64,000 bases of DNA from Saccharothrix violaceirubra (GTDB taxonomy: Bacteria > Actinomycetota > Actinomycetes > Mycobacteriales > Pseudonocardiaceae): NCBI RefSeq assembly GCF_014203755.1, contig NZ_JACHJS010000001.1, positions 3,472,001 through 3,536,000 of the forward strand, in the 5' to 3' direction. A program made the translations under genes and the position numbers. This document shows, piece by piece, positions 1 to 9,852 of this stretch. The notes under the pieces were generated by a model that did no database searches, had not been told where the DNA came from, and was given only the letters and a program-made list of their open reading frames with translations. Position 1 is the first letter of the stretch. The number at the start of each line of letters is the position of its first letter.

Positions 1-479
1 TGCGCGGGCGCGACATCAGCGAGGTGCTGGCCATGCCGGTGGCGCAGGCCCGCGAGTTCCTGATCGAGAAGCAGGCCGCCGCGATCCTGGACCGGCTGGT
101 CGACGTGGGCCTGGGCTACCTCGGCCTGGGCCAGCCCCTCACCACGCTGTCCGGCGGCGAGCGGCAACGCCTGAAGCTCGCCATCCACATGGCGGAGAAG
201 TCCGCGACCTACGTACTCGACGAGCCGACGACCGGCCTGCACCTGGCCGACGTCGACCAGCTCCTCGCCCTGCTCGACCGCCTGGTGGACGCGGGCAACA
301 CCGTCGTCGTGATCGAGCACCACCAGGCCGTGATGGCGCACGCCGACTGGATCGTCGACCTGGGTCCCGGCGCCGGGCACGACGGCGGGCGGATCGTGTT
401 CACCGGCACGCCGGAGGACCTGGTGTCCTCAGCGGGCACTTTGACGGCCAGGCACCTGCGTAAGTACGTCGGTTGCTAG
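1..479 (+). CDS. UvrA-like ABC ATPase, C-terminal fragment (cut by window edge)
   Basis: The frame is open from base 3 and ends with TAG at 477-479, so only the last ~158 residues are visible. It carries the second ABC cassette of a UvrA-type protein: signature [12 protein letters not shown], Walker B with D-loop [11 protein letters not shown], and the H-loop VVVIEHH. UvrA proper recognises DNA damage in nucleotide excision repair. Actinomycetes also encode short UvrA paralogs linked to drug resistance. Placement beside an antibiotic-inactivating monooxygenase favours the paralog, but the N-terminus is missing and the choice is inference. Transcription converges on the monooxygenase, with a shared hairpin terminator between them. 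Confidence 0.85.
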   Translation, partial: RGRDISEVLAMPVAQAREFLIEKQAAAILDRLVDVGLGYLGLGQPLTTLSGGERQRLKLAIHMAEKSATYVLDEPTTGLHLADVDQLLALLDRLVDAGNTVVVIEHHQAVMAHADWIVDLGPGAGHDGGRIVFTGTPEDLVSSAGTLTARHLRKYVGC

Positions 480-494
480 AAATATTTTCGATCA

Positions 495-515
495 ACACTG
501 AAATAATCGAGAATA
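495..515. repeat. AT-rich repeat, copy 1 (flanks the monooxygenase gene)
   Basis: The 21 bases starting ACACTGAAATAATCG match 2217-2237 at 17 of 21 positions in the same orientation. The two copies bracket the monooxygenase gene and its leader region. Both are markedly AT-rich in a GC-rich setting. No function is known to me. Confidence 0.4.
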
Positions 516-520
516 CTAAC

Positions 521-552
521 GTGGAGGACGGCGCTCTCGCGCCGTCCTCCAC
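521..552. terminator. Bidirectional hairpin terminator
   Basis: A perfect 14-bp stem (GTGGAGGACGGCGC with its complement, 521-534 and 539-552) has loop TCTC. It lies between the convergent stops of the UvrA-like gene and the monooxygenase gene. AT-rich DNA follows on the minus-strand side. Confidence 0.75.
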
Positions 553-556
553 GGCA

Positions 557-2044
<1,488 letters not shown>

Positions 2045-2045
<1 letters not shown>

Positions 2046-2104
2046 TACACCGGCCGCCCGACCGCCACGGGAAGGGGGAGCACCCACATCGCTACAGCGT
2101 TCAC
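2045..2104 (-). CDS. Leader peptide of the monooxygenase gene (19 residues)
   Basis: GTG at 2104 has a very strong ribosome binding site (GGAGGAGGTGGGACCC ends immediately before it). It encodes MNAVAMWVLPLPVAVGRPV and ends TAG at 2047-2045. The stop abuts the hairpin that covers the next gene's ribosome binding site. Small size, ideal initiation site and position are those of regulatory leader peptides that precede antibiotic-resistance genes. The Pro-rich middle (LPLP) could slow ribosomes. That it is translated, and that it senses anything, is inference. Confidence 0.65.
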
Positions 2105-2141
2105 GGGTCCCACCTCCTCCATCCGGGTCACGGTCAGCGGC

Positions 2142-2171
2142 AAGCTACAAGCCAGGCCGTTGGCCCGTCCA
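2142..2171 (-). promoter_or_regulatory. Putative promoter of the leader/monooxygenase transcript
   Basis: On the minus strand TGGACG (2171-2166), an 18-base spacer and TAGCTT (2147-2142) resemble weak -35 and -10 boxes. An AAAA tract lies about five bases upstream of the -35, as described for WblC/WhiB7-dependent resistance promoters. The predicted start leaves a short leader before the 19-codon frame. The match to consensus is modest. Confidence 0.4.
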
Positions 2172-2216
2172 CCGCGTTTTCGAGCCGCCGGCGACGCGGC
2201 GAGCGAGTTTCGGCCG

Positions 2217-2237
2217 ACACTGAAGGAATAGGGAATA
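2217..2237. repeat. AT-rich repeat, copy 2; part of a GGGAATA/TATTCCC inverted pair
   Basis: Matches 495-515 at 17 of 21 bases. Its last seven bases GGGAATA (2231-2237) are repeated inverted as TATTCCC at 2256-2262. This gives an interrupted palindrome between the P450 terminator and the monooxygenase promoter that could be an operator. Confidence 0.4.
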
Positions 2238-2275
2238 TTGACCCGTGAGGGTGAGTATTCCCCGAGTTCGGGCCG

Positions 2276-2301
2276 GTGGGCGGGACGCGCGTCCCGCCCA
2301 C
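2276..2301 (-). terminator. Palindromic terminator after the P450 gene
   Basis: GTGGGCGGGACGC followed directly by its reverse complement forms a perfect 26-bp palindrome starting 10 bases past the P450 stop. It would separate P450 transcription from the downstream leader/monooxygenase unit. Confidence 0.65.
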
Positions 2302-2310
2302 GCGGAGTCG

Positions 2311-3573
2311 TCAGTCGACGTGCACGAGCAGCCGGTCGACGCCGTGCACGATGGACGCGGAGCGGAAAGCCGGCCGGTTCTCGGCCGGGCGCAGGCGGGG
2401 GAACCGGCGCAGCAACGCCGGGTAGGCGGCGCGCAGTTCCATGCGGGCCAGTTCGGCGCCGACGCAGCGGTGCGCGCCGTACCCGAAGGCCAGGTGGGCG
2501 CCGCTGGTCGAGCGGCTCGGGTCGAAACCGGCGGCTTCGGCGCGGTTGGCGGCGTTGAGCGACACCACCACCACGTCGCCCTCCCCCACCGGGACGCCGG
2601 CGATCTCCAGGTCCCGACGGGCGAACCGGGGGAACGCGACCTGCACGACGCTCAGGTGCCGCAGCAGCTCCTCGACCACGGGGCCGATCGCGGCGTCGTC
2701 GGCGCGCACCGCCTCGGCGGTGGCGTGGTCGTCCATCAACACGATCGCGCCGAGTGCGAGCATGCTGGCCGTGGTGTCGAAACCGCCGGTCAGGACGCCG
2801 TCGGCCAGGCCCGCGAGTTCCTCGTCGCCGACCGCGTCGCCGTGCTCGCGGATGATCATGCCGAGGAGTCCGTCGCCGGGCGCGGCCCGTTCGCGTTCGA
2901 CGATCTCCTTCATGTAGGTCAGCGACTCGGAGATCGCGCCCAACGCCGAGTTCGCGCCGCCGAACAGGTCGAACCGGGCCGCCGCGAGTCGCTGGAACCG
3001 GTCGCGGTCGTCGTAGGGCACGCCGAGCAGTTCGCAGATCGTCAGCGACGGGATGGGCAGCGCGAACTTCTCCACCAGGTCGACCGGGCCGCGCGTGGCG
3101 GCCATCGCGTCCAACTGGGCGGTGACGATCTCGTCGATGCGTGGCACGAGCCGGTTGAGGCGGCGCATCGTGAACTCGGGCGTGAGCAGCTTGCGCAGCC
3201 GGGTGTGGTCGGGCGGGTCGGCGAACCCGAGGCCGCCCGGCGACTGCTCGATCGACCCGACGGCCGCGCCCAGGCGCGCGTAGTCGTTGCTGAACGAGTC
3301 GGTGTCCGCGAGCACCTGTTTGGCCTCGGCCTGGCCGGTGACCAGCCACACCGTGATCCCGAACGGGACCGGCAGGCGGTGCACGGGCCCGTCGAGCCGC
3401 ATCCGTTCCAGGGCCGTGACCGGTTCGACGCCGTCCCGCTTGAGCGGGACCAGCGCCGCGTCCGGCAGCAGCGACAGCGCCCGGGACCCGATCCGGCCCA
3501 TCACCCACCGCGTCACCGATCGCCGCGCGACCCAGGCCACCAGGCCGTCACGCACCGACGCGAGAGTCGTCAT
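2311..3573 (-). CDS. Cytochrome P450
   Basis: A 420-residue soluble bacterial P450 (CYP105/107-like size). It has the I-helix oxygen-activation motif GGFDTTASM, an ExLR-type K-helix (EELLRHLSV), and the haem-thiolate loop FGYGAHRCVG with the axial Cys near residue 370. ATG 3573 is used because GAGGGG lies just upstream; upstream codons read into non-coding sequence. Such enzymes hydroxylate secondary metabolites with ferredoxin electrons, but no ferredoxin gene is visible here. It is last in a minus-strand series with the LuxE/LuxC-like pair, MFS exporter and orphan peptide, so a tailoring role in a small biosynthetic cluster is plausible. The substrate is unknown. Confidence 0.93.
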   Translation of the reverse strand: MTTLASVRDGLVAWVARRSVTRWVMGRIGSRALSLLPDAALVPLKRDGVEPVTALERMRLDGPVHRLPVPFGITVWLVTGQAEAKQVLADTDSFSNDYARLGAAVGSIEQSPGGLGFADPPDHTRLRKLLTPEFTMRRLNRLVPRIDEIVTAQLDAMAATRGPVDLVEKFALPIPSLTICELLGVPYDDRDRFQRLAAARFDLFGGANSALGAISESLTYMKEIVERERAAPGDGLLGMIIREHGDAVGDEELAGLADGVLTGGFDTTASMLALGAIVLMDDHATAEAVRADDAAIGPVVEELLRHLSVVQVAFPRFARRDLEIAGVPVGEGDVVVVSLNAANRAEAAGFDPSRSTSGAHLAFGYGAHRCVGAELARMELRAAYPALLRRFPRLRPAENRPAFRSASIVHGVDRLLVHVD

Positions 3574-3750
3574 CCCGCACCCCTCATTCCCCGGAGTTGT
3601 CGATCGACGGTATCCCCCCGCCAGGGTGAGCAGCATCGCGCCACAGGCGGATTGACAGGGGAATCGACCGGATCGATTATCACGGGTCGTACACGGCGGC
3701 GTGGCCGCATCCGGACATTCCGGATGCGGCCACGTTCCGTAGCGGGGTCG

Positions 3751-3891
3751 TCAGGCCGCGTTGGCCGGCTCCTCGAGCAGGCTGTTCGCGACCCGGCCCT
3801 GCTTGCCGGTGTCGGAGTCGAACAGGTGGCTCCACCCGCCGCGCTCGCAGTCGAGCTGCACCTTGTGCGCGGCCTGCGCCTGGTAGTGCAT
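3751..3891 (-). CDS. Orphan 46-residue peptide, possible precursor or small regulator
   Basis: ATG 3891 to TGA 3751; third codon positions are nearly all G or C, as in real genes here. An in-frame TGA 15 bases upstream rules out a longer protein. It starts MHYQAQAAHK, has one Cys and a Gly-Gly-Trp patch (LDCERGGWSHLFDS) and ends EEPANAA. It sits 20 bases after the MFS stop and before the P450 on the same strand. No family is recognised. A leader-plus-core precursor peptide is one idea, but no recognisable RiPP-modifying enzyme is nearby apart from the P450. The ribosome binding site is weak. Confidence 0.5.
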   Translation of the reverse strand: MHYQAQAAHKVQLDCERGGWSHLFDSDTGKQGRVANSLLEEPANAA

Positions 3892-3910
3892 GGCCCGCCG
3901 AAGTCACCGC

Positions 3911-5077
3911 TCACCGCGGGCGCTTGGCGCCGGCCATCAGCAGCACCAGCCCGACCGTCGCCATGCCCAGCCCCATGCCGAACGACGACCGGTAGCCGAG
4001 CTGCTGCGCCACGGCGAACAGCGGACCGCCCACCATCGCGCTGATCTTGAAAGAACTGGCCACCATCGTGCTCGCGTAGCCGGGCCGGTCGGGCACCAGG
4101 TCCTGGAAGTACGAGATGCCGACGCCCATCACCGCGGAGATCATCACCGCGTGCAGCGCCTGCGCCGCGATGATCTGCCACATCGACGTCGCACCGAGCC
4201 CCACCGCGTGGTAGGCCAACGCGAACGCACCGCCCACCAGCACGATGGTCCGCGGCTTGAAGCGCATCGCCAACGCGCCCAGGCCCACCATCAGCGGGAT
4301 CTCCAGCGCCGCGCACACGCCGAACACCAGGCCCACGTCCGAGGTCGACCCGTGCAGATCCTCGGTCACGAACAGCGGCATCGCCGACGACGTCACGCCC
4401 GTCCCGGCCTGGAGCAGCACCATCGCGGCCATGGCGAAGTACAGCTCGCGCCGCCCTCCCCCGCCCTCGTCCGCCGGCGTGGTCACGACGATCGGCCGGG
4501 GCTCGGGCAGCATGGTCCACACCACGAGCGACGACGCCAGGTAGACCGCGGCGCCCGCCAGGTAGAGACCGTCGAACCCGACGGTCTGGATCAGCAGCGC
4601 GGCCAGCGGCGGACCGCCCACCCACGCCACCGACACCATCATCCGCACCGTGCTCGTGGCCAGCGGCGCCCGCGGCGAGCCCAGCAGCATCTCCCGCGCG
4701 TAGGCGTAGATCTGGGGCAGGACGACGCCCGAGAACGAGATCAGCGTCAACTGGACCGCGAGCAGTCCCCAGTAGTTCCGCAGCACCGCGTACAGCACGT
4801 ACCCGACCGCACCGACGAGCGTGGCCGTGCCGAGCAGCAGCCGCCGTGCCGGGCGACGGTCCGACCAGTGCCCGACCACCGTGCCGACGACCAGGCTGAC
4901 GACGGCCGTGGACAGCAGGAACGCGCCCACCTCGACCGGCCCGCTGTCCAGTTCCCGGACCAGGAACAGGGACAGGAACGGCATCGCCAGGGCGTAGCCG
5001 GTGCCGATCAGGAAACTGACGGCCAACAACGGCGCGAACCGCCCGGAACGGGCCGGCACAACGGTCGGGGCGCTCAC
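3911..5077 (-). CDS. MFS exporter, SET (sugar efflux) type
   Basis: A 388-residue, 12-helix major facilitator. The first helix GTGYALAMPFLSLFL and the loop 2-3 motif GHWSDRRPARR fit the SetA/SotB sugar-efflux subfamily. GTG 5077 is favoured because GAGG lies upstream at suitable spacing; translation further upstream gives Arg/Gly-rich non-coding sequence. It lies 60 bases after the LuxC-like gene on the same strand, so export of the product of this gene group, possibly glycosylated, is the natural inference. The substrate cannot be read from sequence. Confidence 0.85.
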   Translation of the reverse strand: MSAPTVVPARSGRFAPLLAVSFLIGTGYALAMPFLSLFLVRELDSGPVEVGAFLLSTAVVSLVVGTVVGHWSDRRPARRLLLGTATLVGAVGYVLYAVLRNYWGLLAVQLTLISFSGVVLPQIYAYAREMLLGSPRAPLATSTVRMMVSVAWVGGPPLAALLIQTVGFDGLYLAGAAVYLASSLVVWTMLPEPRPIVVTTPADEGGGGRRELYFAMAAMVLLQAGTGVTSSAMPLFVTEDLHGSTSDVGLVFGVCAALEIPLMVGLGALAMRFKPRTIVLVGGAFALAYHAVGLGATSMWQIIAAQALHAVMISAVMGVGISYFQDLVPDRPGYASTMVASSFKISAMVGGPLFAVAQQLGYRSSFGMGLGMATVGLVLLMAGAKRPR

Positions 5078-5136
5078 CCGACCGATCCTCGGCGCCGCCC
5101 CGACCCCGCGGGAACCGGTTTTCCACCCTGCGGGAG

Positions 5137-6513
5137 TCAGCCCACGAAGCCCGCGTGCCGCTCCACGTCGCACCAGCGGACCAGCCCGGCGATCCGGGGC
5201 TGACCGTCATGCCGCCAGGTCATACCCGGCCGGGTCATCGCGCCCGGTTCGGTCACCCGGCAGACACCGAGCCTCGCCAGGTCGAACGCCACGCGGTGCA
5301 GCTCGTCGCCGACCGCGCCCAGGCCCACGTTCTGGAAGTGCCGCGCGTACGGGCGCATCAGCTCGACGCCCGCGTCCAGGTCGGGCACGGCCACGATCCG
5401 GGCGACCCGGTTGCCGGCGCCGCTGAGCGGCAGCAGCGCGTCGTCCAGCACGACCGTCCACCGCAGACCGTCGGGCGATGCCCACACCTCGCCGTCCGAC
5501 GACGCCGCCCGCCACCTGGCCAGCACGCGGCGGTGCGCGAGCACGACGGCGGCGTCCTCGTCGACGCGTCCGGGCGGGCAGTCGTCGGCCTCGCGGCGCA
5601 TCGCCTCGGCGACCTGGGCGGCGACCGCGCGCGCCTGCCCGGCCGCGACCAGGTACACCTGCGGCGACAGGCACGCGTGCTGGTCGAAGTCGCTGCAGTC
5701 CGCCGCGATCCGCCGCGCGACCTCGGGCAGGCCCACGGTCCGCACGTACTCCTCGGACACCAGGCCGAACGAGAGCTTGTGGCCGTGCTCCTCGTAGAGC
5801 TGGTGCGGCCGGACGCGGGCCCGGATCGCCGCGCACGCCTCGTCGCCGCCGTACGCCACGACCGCGTCGGCGATGTCGAGCACGGCGTCGAGCGTGGCGT
5901 CGTCGTCACGGCCCCAGTAGGTGGCCACGACCGCGTCGGCCAGGACCGGTTCGACCTCGTGCAGCGTGCGCAGGAACGCGGCCGTGAAGCCGGGTTCGCG
6001 GGCCGGGATCTTGGCGACCACGGTCGACTTCACCAGCAGCGCGCGCACGAGCGACCGCGCGGGCAGGCCGGGCACGTTGCCGGAGAACACGCCGAGCACG
6101 GTGCGCGGGCCGATCGCGGTGGTGCCCGCGCGGAAGCCGTCGAGCACCTCCGGGTCGCCGAGTTCGCGGCGCAGTGCCGCGTACAGGTGCTCGGCGCGCA
6201 GGTTGCCCAGCTCCGCGTCCAGTGCCCGGTCCACGGTGGCCTCGGACATGCCGGTCACCTCGACGGCCACGCGCGCGGCCGCGCGCCGGGGCGGGAAGTC
6301 GGGTTTGGCCCAGCGTTCGGCGACCGTGTCGATCGCCTCCACGATCCGGGCGACCGGCAACGCGCGCAGCTCGCGGTGGGCGCGGGCCAGGCCGGCGCCG
6401 ATCGCCGCCCAGTCGGTGGGTCTGCCGCCGGGCCACGCACCGTCGCCGGCGCTGAGCGTGAACCGCTCCTGCGCGATCTCCTCCGCCCAGCGCGGAATCC
6501 ACGACACGCTCAT
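5137..6513 (-). CDS. LuxC-like acyl reductase (fatty-acid reductase family)
   Basis: A 458-residue aldehyde-dehydrogenase-fold enzyme of the LuxC family, which reduces an enzyme-bound acyl thioester to an aldehyde with NADPH. Seen: FSGNVPGLPARSLVRALLVK in the nucleotide-binding half and DQHACLSPQ, whose Cys near residue 279 is the expected acyl-accepting residue. ATG 6513 overlaps the LuxE-like stop by ATGA, so the two are translationally coupled. No luciferase or LuxD-type transferase is present. The pair therefore probably reduces a carboxylic acid in secondary metabolism rather than making light. The acyl substrate is unknown. Confidence 0.85.
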   Translation of the reverse strand: MSVSWIPRWAEEIAQERFTLSAGDGAWPGGRPTDWAAIGAGLARAHRELRALPVARIVEAIDTVAERWAKPDFPPRRAAARVAVEVTGMSEATVDRALDAELGNLRAEHLYAALRRELGDPEVLDGFRAGTTAIGPRTVLGVFSGNVPGLPARSLVRALLVKSTVVAKIPAREPGFTAAFLRTLHEVEPVLADAVVATYWGRDDDATLDAVLDIADAVVAYGGDEACAAIRARVRPHQLYEEHGHKLSFGLVSEEYVRTVGLPEVARRIAADCSDFDQHACLSPQVYLVAAGQARAVAAQVAEAMRREADDCPPGRVDEDAAVVLAHRRVLARWRAASSDGEVWASPDGLRWTVVLDDALLPLSGAGNRVARIVAVPDLDAGVELMRPYARHFQNVGLGAVGDELHRVAFDLARLGVCRVTEPGAMTRPGMTWRHDGQPRIAGLVRWCDVERHAGFVG

Positions 6514-7583
6514 GCGTTCACCGTCCCGGCGGTCATCTCGTCGAGGGAGAGCGAGCAGCCCCGGCTGGGCGTGCCGGCCACGCGGCCGGCGAGCGCGACG
6601 CCGTCCGCCCCGGCGAGCGCGACATCGCCGGTGAGCAGCACGTGCGGGCGGTCGATCAGGCACAGATCGGTGATCTCCAGCAGGCCGCGCCCGGCTGTGA
6701 CGTGCCCGTGCGTGGCCGGGTCGCGCACGGCCATGCGCGACCACACCGTGCCGATCTTGGGGCGTTCGCCGAGCGGGCCGACCGGGCGGTCGACGGCGTC
6801 GTAGAACTGGGTGGCCAGCTCGGTCATGCCGAACATGTTGTCGAACTCGCGGACGCCGAGGACGCGCCCGACGAGGTCGCGCAGTTCGTCGACGCGCATG
6901 ACCCGCGACCGCCCTTTGAAGCCGCCGCCGTCGTACATGCGCGACCCGGCGGGCAGGTCCCAGCGCAGGCCCCGGGCTTCCAGTTCGTCGCACACGTTGA
7001 CGTAGCCGAAGCTGGCGCCCAGCAGCACGGCGGGCCGGCCCTCGGCGACGACCAGGTCCAGGTGGGCGGCGAGGCGGTCGTAGTCGACGCCGTCGGGTCC
7101 CACGACGGCCAGGCTCAGGTCGGGGTCGCCGACGGTCTCCAGGATGCGGGCCATGTCGAACGCGATGGCCATGTGCGGCGCGTCCCGTTCGGCGGGGCCG
7201 AACAGGATCACGGCGGGCCGGGCGCCGGGCCGGCTGATGTGCAGCCGGGCGTTGGCCGCGACCGAGATGCCCTTGAGGGCCAGGCCGGGTCCGGTGTAGC
7301 GGACGAGTCCGCGCGAGCTGCCGGTGGTGCCGCTGGTGCGGAACTCGCGCACCACGGGCGCGTCGGGGAACAGGTGCGGTCCGCCGTCCTTGTAGGCCGA
7401 GTCCGGCACGCCGGTGCCGAAGCCGACCTCCTTCCAGTACCGCGCGACGTCCGGCGCGTTGGCGAGGGTCAGCTCGACGAGTTCCGCGTGCAGCTGCGCG
7501 GGGTCACCCTCCCCGTCCACCACCAGCAGCGCGATCCGGTCGAACAGGCGCCCCACGTACGGGTCGTCGTGGGCGATGGTCAT
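6510..7583 (-). CDS. LuxE-like acyl-protein synthetase (adenylating ligase)
   Basis: A 357-residue member of the LuxE branch of the ANL adenylate-forming family. It activates a carboxylic acid with ATP and passes it to its LuxC partner. The phosphate-binding loop FRTSGTTGSSRG is at about residues 81-92, and GVREFDNMFGMTELATQFY holds the adenylate-binding Glu. ATG 7583 follows GGAGGC at 8 bases. It is the first gene of the minus-strand series and overlaps the LuxC-like gene by 4 bases. With LuxC it forms a carboxylic acid reductase split over two polypeptides. Confidence 0.85.
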   Translation of the reverse strand: MTIAHDDPYVGRLFDRIALLVVDGEGDPAQLHAELVELTLANAPDVARYWKEVGFGTGVPDSAYKDGGPHLFPDAPVVREFRTSGTTGSSRGLVRYTGPGLALKGISVAANARLHISRPGARPAVILFGPAERDAPHMAIAFDMARILETVGDPDLSLAVVGPDGVDYDRLAAHLDLVVAEGRPAVLLGASFGYVNVCDELEARGLRWDLPAGSRMYDGGGFKGRSRVMRVDELRDLVGRVLGVREFDNMFGMTELATQFYDAVDRPVGPLGERPKIGTVWSRMAVRDPATHGHVTAGRGLLEITDLCLIDRPHVLLTGDVALAGADGVALAGRVAGTPSRGCSLSLDEMTAGTVNA

Positions 7584-7854
7584 TCGACTGCCTCCGGGCG
7601 AATCGTGGGGCATCGACGGGCGGAAATCGGGCCGGACCCGCTATTGCCGGTGCGGCGACCCGGGCACGCTAGCAACGGCACGCGGCGGCCAACAAGGCAC
7701 GGCGGCGAAACGGATCGGCACGTTCCGAGGGGTGGCACCGCACCGCGCTGCACCGTTCGGAGTCCCGAACCCATTCAAGACGCGGGTCCGCACGCGATTC
7801 GGTCCGGTTCCGCTATTCCGGGACCGACAGGCTTTCCGCCGACGAACGAGCGGG

Positions 7855-8355
7855 GTGCCGGTCGAGCGGATACGAATACGACGTCTTCCTCAGCTACCGA
7901 CGGGGCGGACACGTGTCGGACCGGGTGCACAACCACTTCCACGGGATGCTCCTCGGGTGCCTGGCCGACGAGCTGGACCGGGACCCGCGGGTCTTCGTCG
8001 ACACCGGCATCGACGTCGGCGCGCACCGGCCCACCCGCCTGGCGTCCGCGTTGCACCGCAGCCGACTCCTGCTCCCGGTCCTGTCCCCGCCGTACTTCCG
8101 ATCGCGCCGGCGCCTGGCCGAGTGGAGCACGATGACCGCCCGCGAACGGCACTGCGGCCACGTCCACGACCTGCTCTACCCGGTGGTGTTCCGCGACGGG
8201 ACGCATTTCCCGGCCGAGGCCAGGCACGCGACCTCAAGGCGCGGGCGATGCCGTACCCGCGGTACAACCGGACCCCGGACTTCCTCGCGTTCCACCTGGA
8301 GGTGTGCACGATCGCCGAGGACCTGGGCGAGCGGCTGACGAAGGTGCCGCCGTGA
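7855..8355 (+). pseudogene. Frameshifted TIR-domain protein (FxsC-like)
   Basis: The middle reads as a clear actinobacterial TIR-like protein: YEYDVFLSYRR at 7871, then RVFVDTGIDVGAH, RSRLLLPVLSPPYF and AEWSTM. That frame has no start codon upstream. The only plausible GTG (7855) is one frame away, implying one extra base near 7869. Near 8215-8220 the frame must shift back: QARDLKARAMPYP, PDFLAFHLE and DLGERLTKVPP, the expected family C-terminus, lie in the GTG frame and end at TGA 8353-8355. Two compensating indels therefore interrupt the gene. Sequencing error is possible. Intact relatives sit beside KGGVGK-type NTPases, as here. Confidence 0.75.
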
Positions 8356-8403
8356 GCCGGTGGAGCCGCCCGAGCACGCGTCGGGCGACCTGCCGAGCGT
8401 GTC

Positions 8404-9852
8404 ATGAGCGGGTCGGTGGTGGCGTTCCACTCGTTGGGCGGGTCGGTCCGGGAGCCGGCCCTGTCCTGGACCGCCGGGCTGTTGTGCTCGTGGGGCCACC
8501 GGGTGCTGTGCGTGGACTGGAGCATGCAACCGCACGGCCTGAGCCGCTACCTGCGCCCCGTACCGGGCCTGGCCGAACTGCTGCTCGACCAGGCCGGGAC
8601 GGACGCGGTCACGCCGATCCGCGCGCAGGGCCGCGGCCGGTTGTACCTGATCGCCACCGGTCTGCCCGACGGCCGGGCGACCGCCGTGCTGCGCGGCCTG
8701 GACTGGGCGGCGCGCTACCACGACGACGGGTGGGGCGACCTGGTCGAGCGGCACCGGGCGCGCTGGGTGTCCGACTACGACTTCGTGCTCGTGGACACCC
8801 CGGCCGGCACGGCCGACCCGGTCGGGGTGTGCCTGGCGCAGCTGCCCGACCGCGTGGTCACGGTCGTCGTGCCGGAGACGACCGGGCCGACGCTGGAGCT
8901 GTTGCGGCTCACGGAGGACAGGCGGGACGCGCTGCCCTACGACCGGGCCCGGCTCCAGGTGCTGCCCGTGCCGTACCTCCAAGGGCTCGACGCGCGGGCG
9001 TTGCCGCTGTTCGACGCCTGGGCCGACCGGCGTTCGCCGCGGGTGCGCGCCGACCTCGCCCGGTCCGACGGCGGCCTGAGCCTGTCCACGGACGTGCTGA
9101 CCACGGTGGCCGCGCTCGTCGCGCACGGTTTCGCCGACACCCGGACCCTCGCCCGCGACCGGCGGTCCTACGTGGCCGGTGCCCGGCACCCGCACGAGGC
9201 CGGACTGGTGCTGGTGTGCTCGCCGGCCGACGCGCCGTTCGCGGCCCGGCTCGCCCTGCGGCTGGTCGGGGTGGACTGCGTGGTCGCGGTCGTCGGCGGA
9301 CGGCTGCCGGCGGGCGTCGTGCCGCCGGACCGGCACGTGTGCCTGGTCCTGGGCGCCGACGACATCGGTGCGGTGCGGGCGTTCGGGCGGGCGTTCGACC
9401 ACCTCGGCGACCTGCGGCTGTTCGCGGTCCTGGTGCCCGGCTCACCGGACCGCCCGGTGCCGGGCGCGACCGTGTTCCGGATCGACGACGGTGCGGCGGT
9501 GGACGCGCTCGCCGGCCGGCTGCGGGACGGGATCAGGCCCGTGGTGCGGGCGCGGTCCCTCGTGGACCGGGCGGCCGAGGCGCTCGACGACGTCCTCGCC
9601 GAACGACTGTCCGAAACGGACTGGGCCGCCGTGTCGGGACTGGTCGTCCGGCTGCGGAGCGCGGCGGCCCGGCACGACGGACGGGCGGTGGCCCGGGTGC
9701 TCGACGAACTCGGGCCGCCGCGTCCCGTCGGCGACCTGCCCGCGCCCGACGACCTGGTCCGGGAGGTGCCGCGGCTGCTGGACCGACTGCGGTCCTCACC
9801 CGTCGGGCAGGAAGCGGGCGATCTCCAGGGTGGCCGCGTGGGTCGGGCCTAA
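8404..9852 (+). CDS. MinD/ParA-like KGGVGK-family protein with degenerate P-loop
   Basis: A 482-residue protein whose start aligns with the NTPases that accompany actinobacterial TIR/FxsC genes. The expected YSYKGGVGRT deviant Walker A reads HSLGGSVREP, and the usual DWDLEAPGL reads DWSMQPHGL. The catalytic Lys and metal-binding acid are therefore absent. The fold markers remain: GHRVLCVDW, FVLVDTPAGTADP as the Walker B-like strand, and VTVVVPET. ATP hydrolysis is unlikely. The C-terminal 200 residues are Arg/Leu/Asp-rich and unassigned. It lies 49 bases after the frameshifted TIR gene and overlaps the convergent TPR gene by 57 bases. Confidence 0.7.
   Translation: MSGSVVAFHSLGGSVREPALSWTAGLLCSWGHRVLCVDWSMQPHGLSRYLRPVPGLAELLLDQAGTDAVTPIRAQGRGRLYLIATGLPDGRATAVLRGLDWAARYHDDGWGDLVERHRARWVSDYDFVLVDTPAGTADPVGVCLAQLPDRVVTVVVPETTGPTLELLRLTEDRRDALPYDRARLQVLPVPYLQGLDARALPLFDAWADRRSPRVRADLARSDGGLSLSTDVLTTVAALVAHGFADTRTLARDRRSYVAGARHPHEAGLVLVCSPADAPFAARLALRLVGVDCVVAVVGGRLPAGVVPPDRHVCLVLGADDIGAVRAFGRAFDHLGDLRLFAVLVPGSPDRPVPGATVFRIDDGAAVDALAGRLRDGIRPVVRARSLVDRAAEALDDVLAERLSETDWAAVSGLVVRLRSAAARHDGRAVARVLDELGPPRPVGDLPAPDDLVREVPRLLDRLRSSPVGQEAGDLQGGRVGRA

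Noticed and set aside
3751..3891. Lasso-peptide precursor reading (Gly-Gly-Trp core with Asp at position 8)
   Set aside because: No asparagine-synthetase-like cyclase, transglutaminase-like protease or RRE protein lies nearby, and no conserved Thr at the leader -2 position is evident.
5137..7583. A bioluminescence (lux) operon
   Set aside because: Only LuxC- and LuxE-like genes are present. There is no LuxA, LuxB or LuxD, and P450 and exporter neighbours point to metabolite tailoring.
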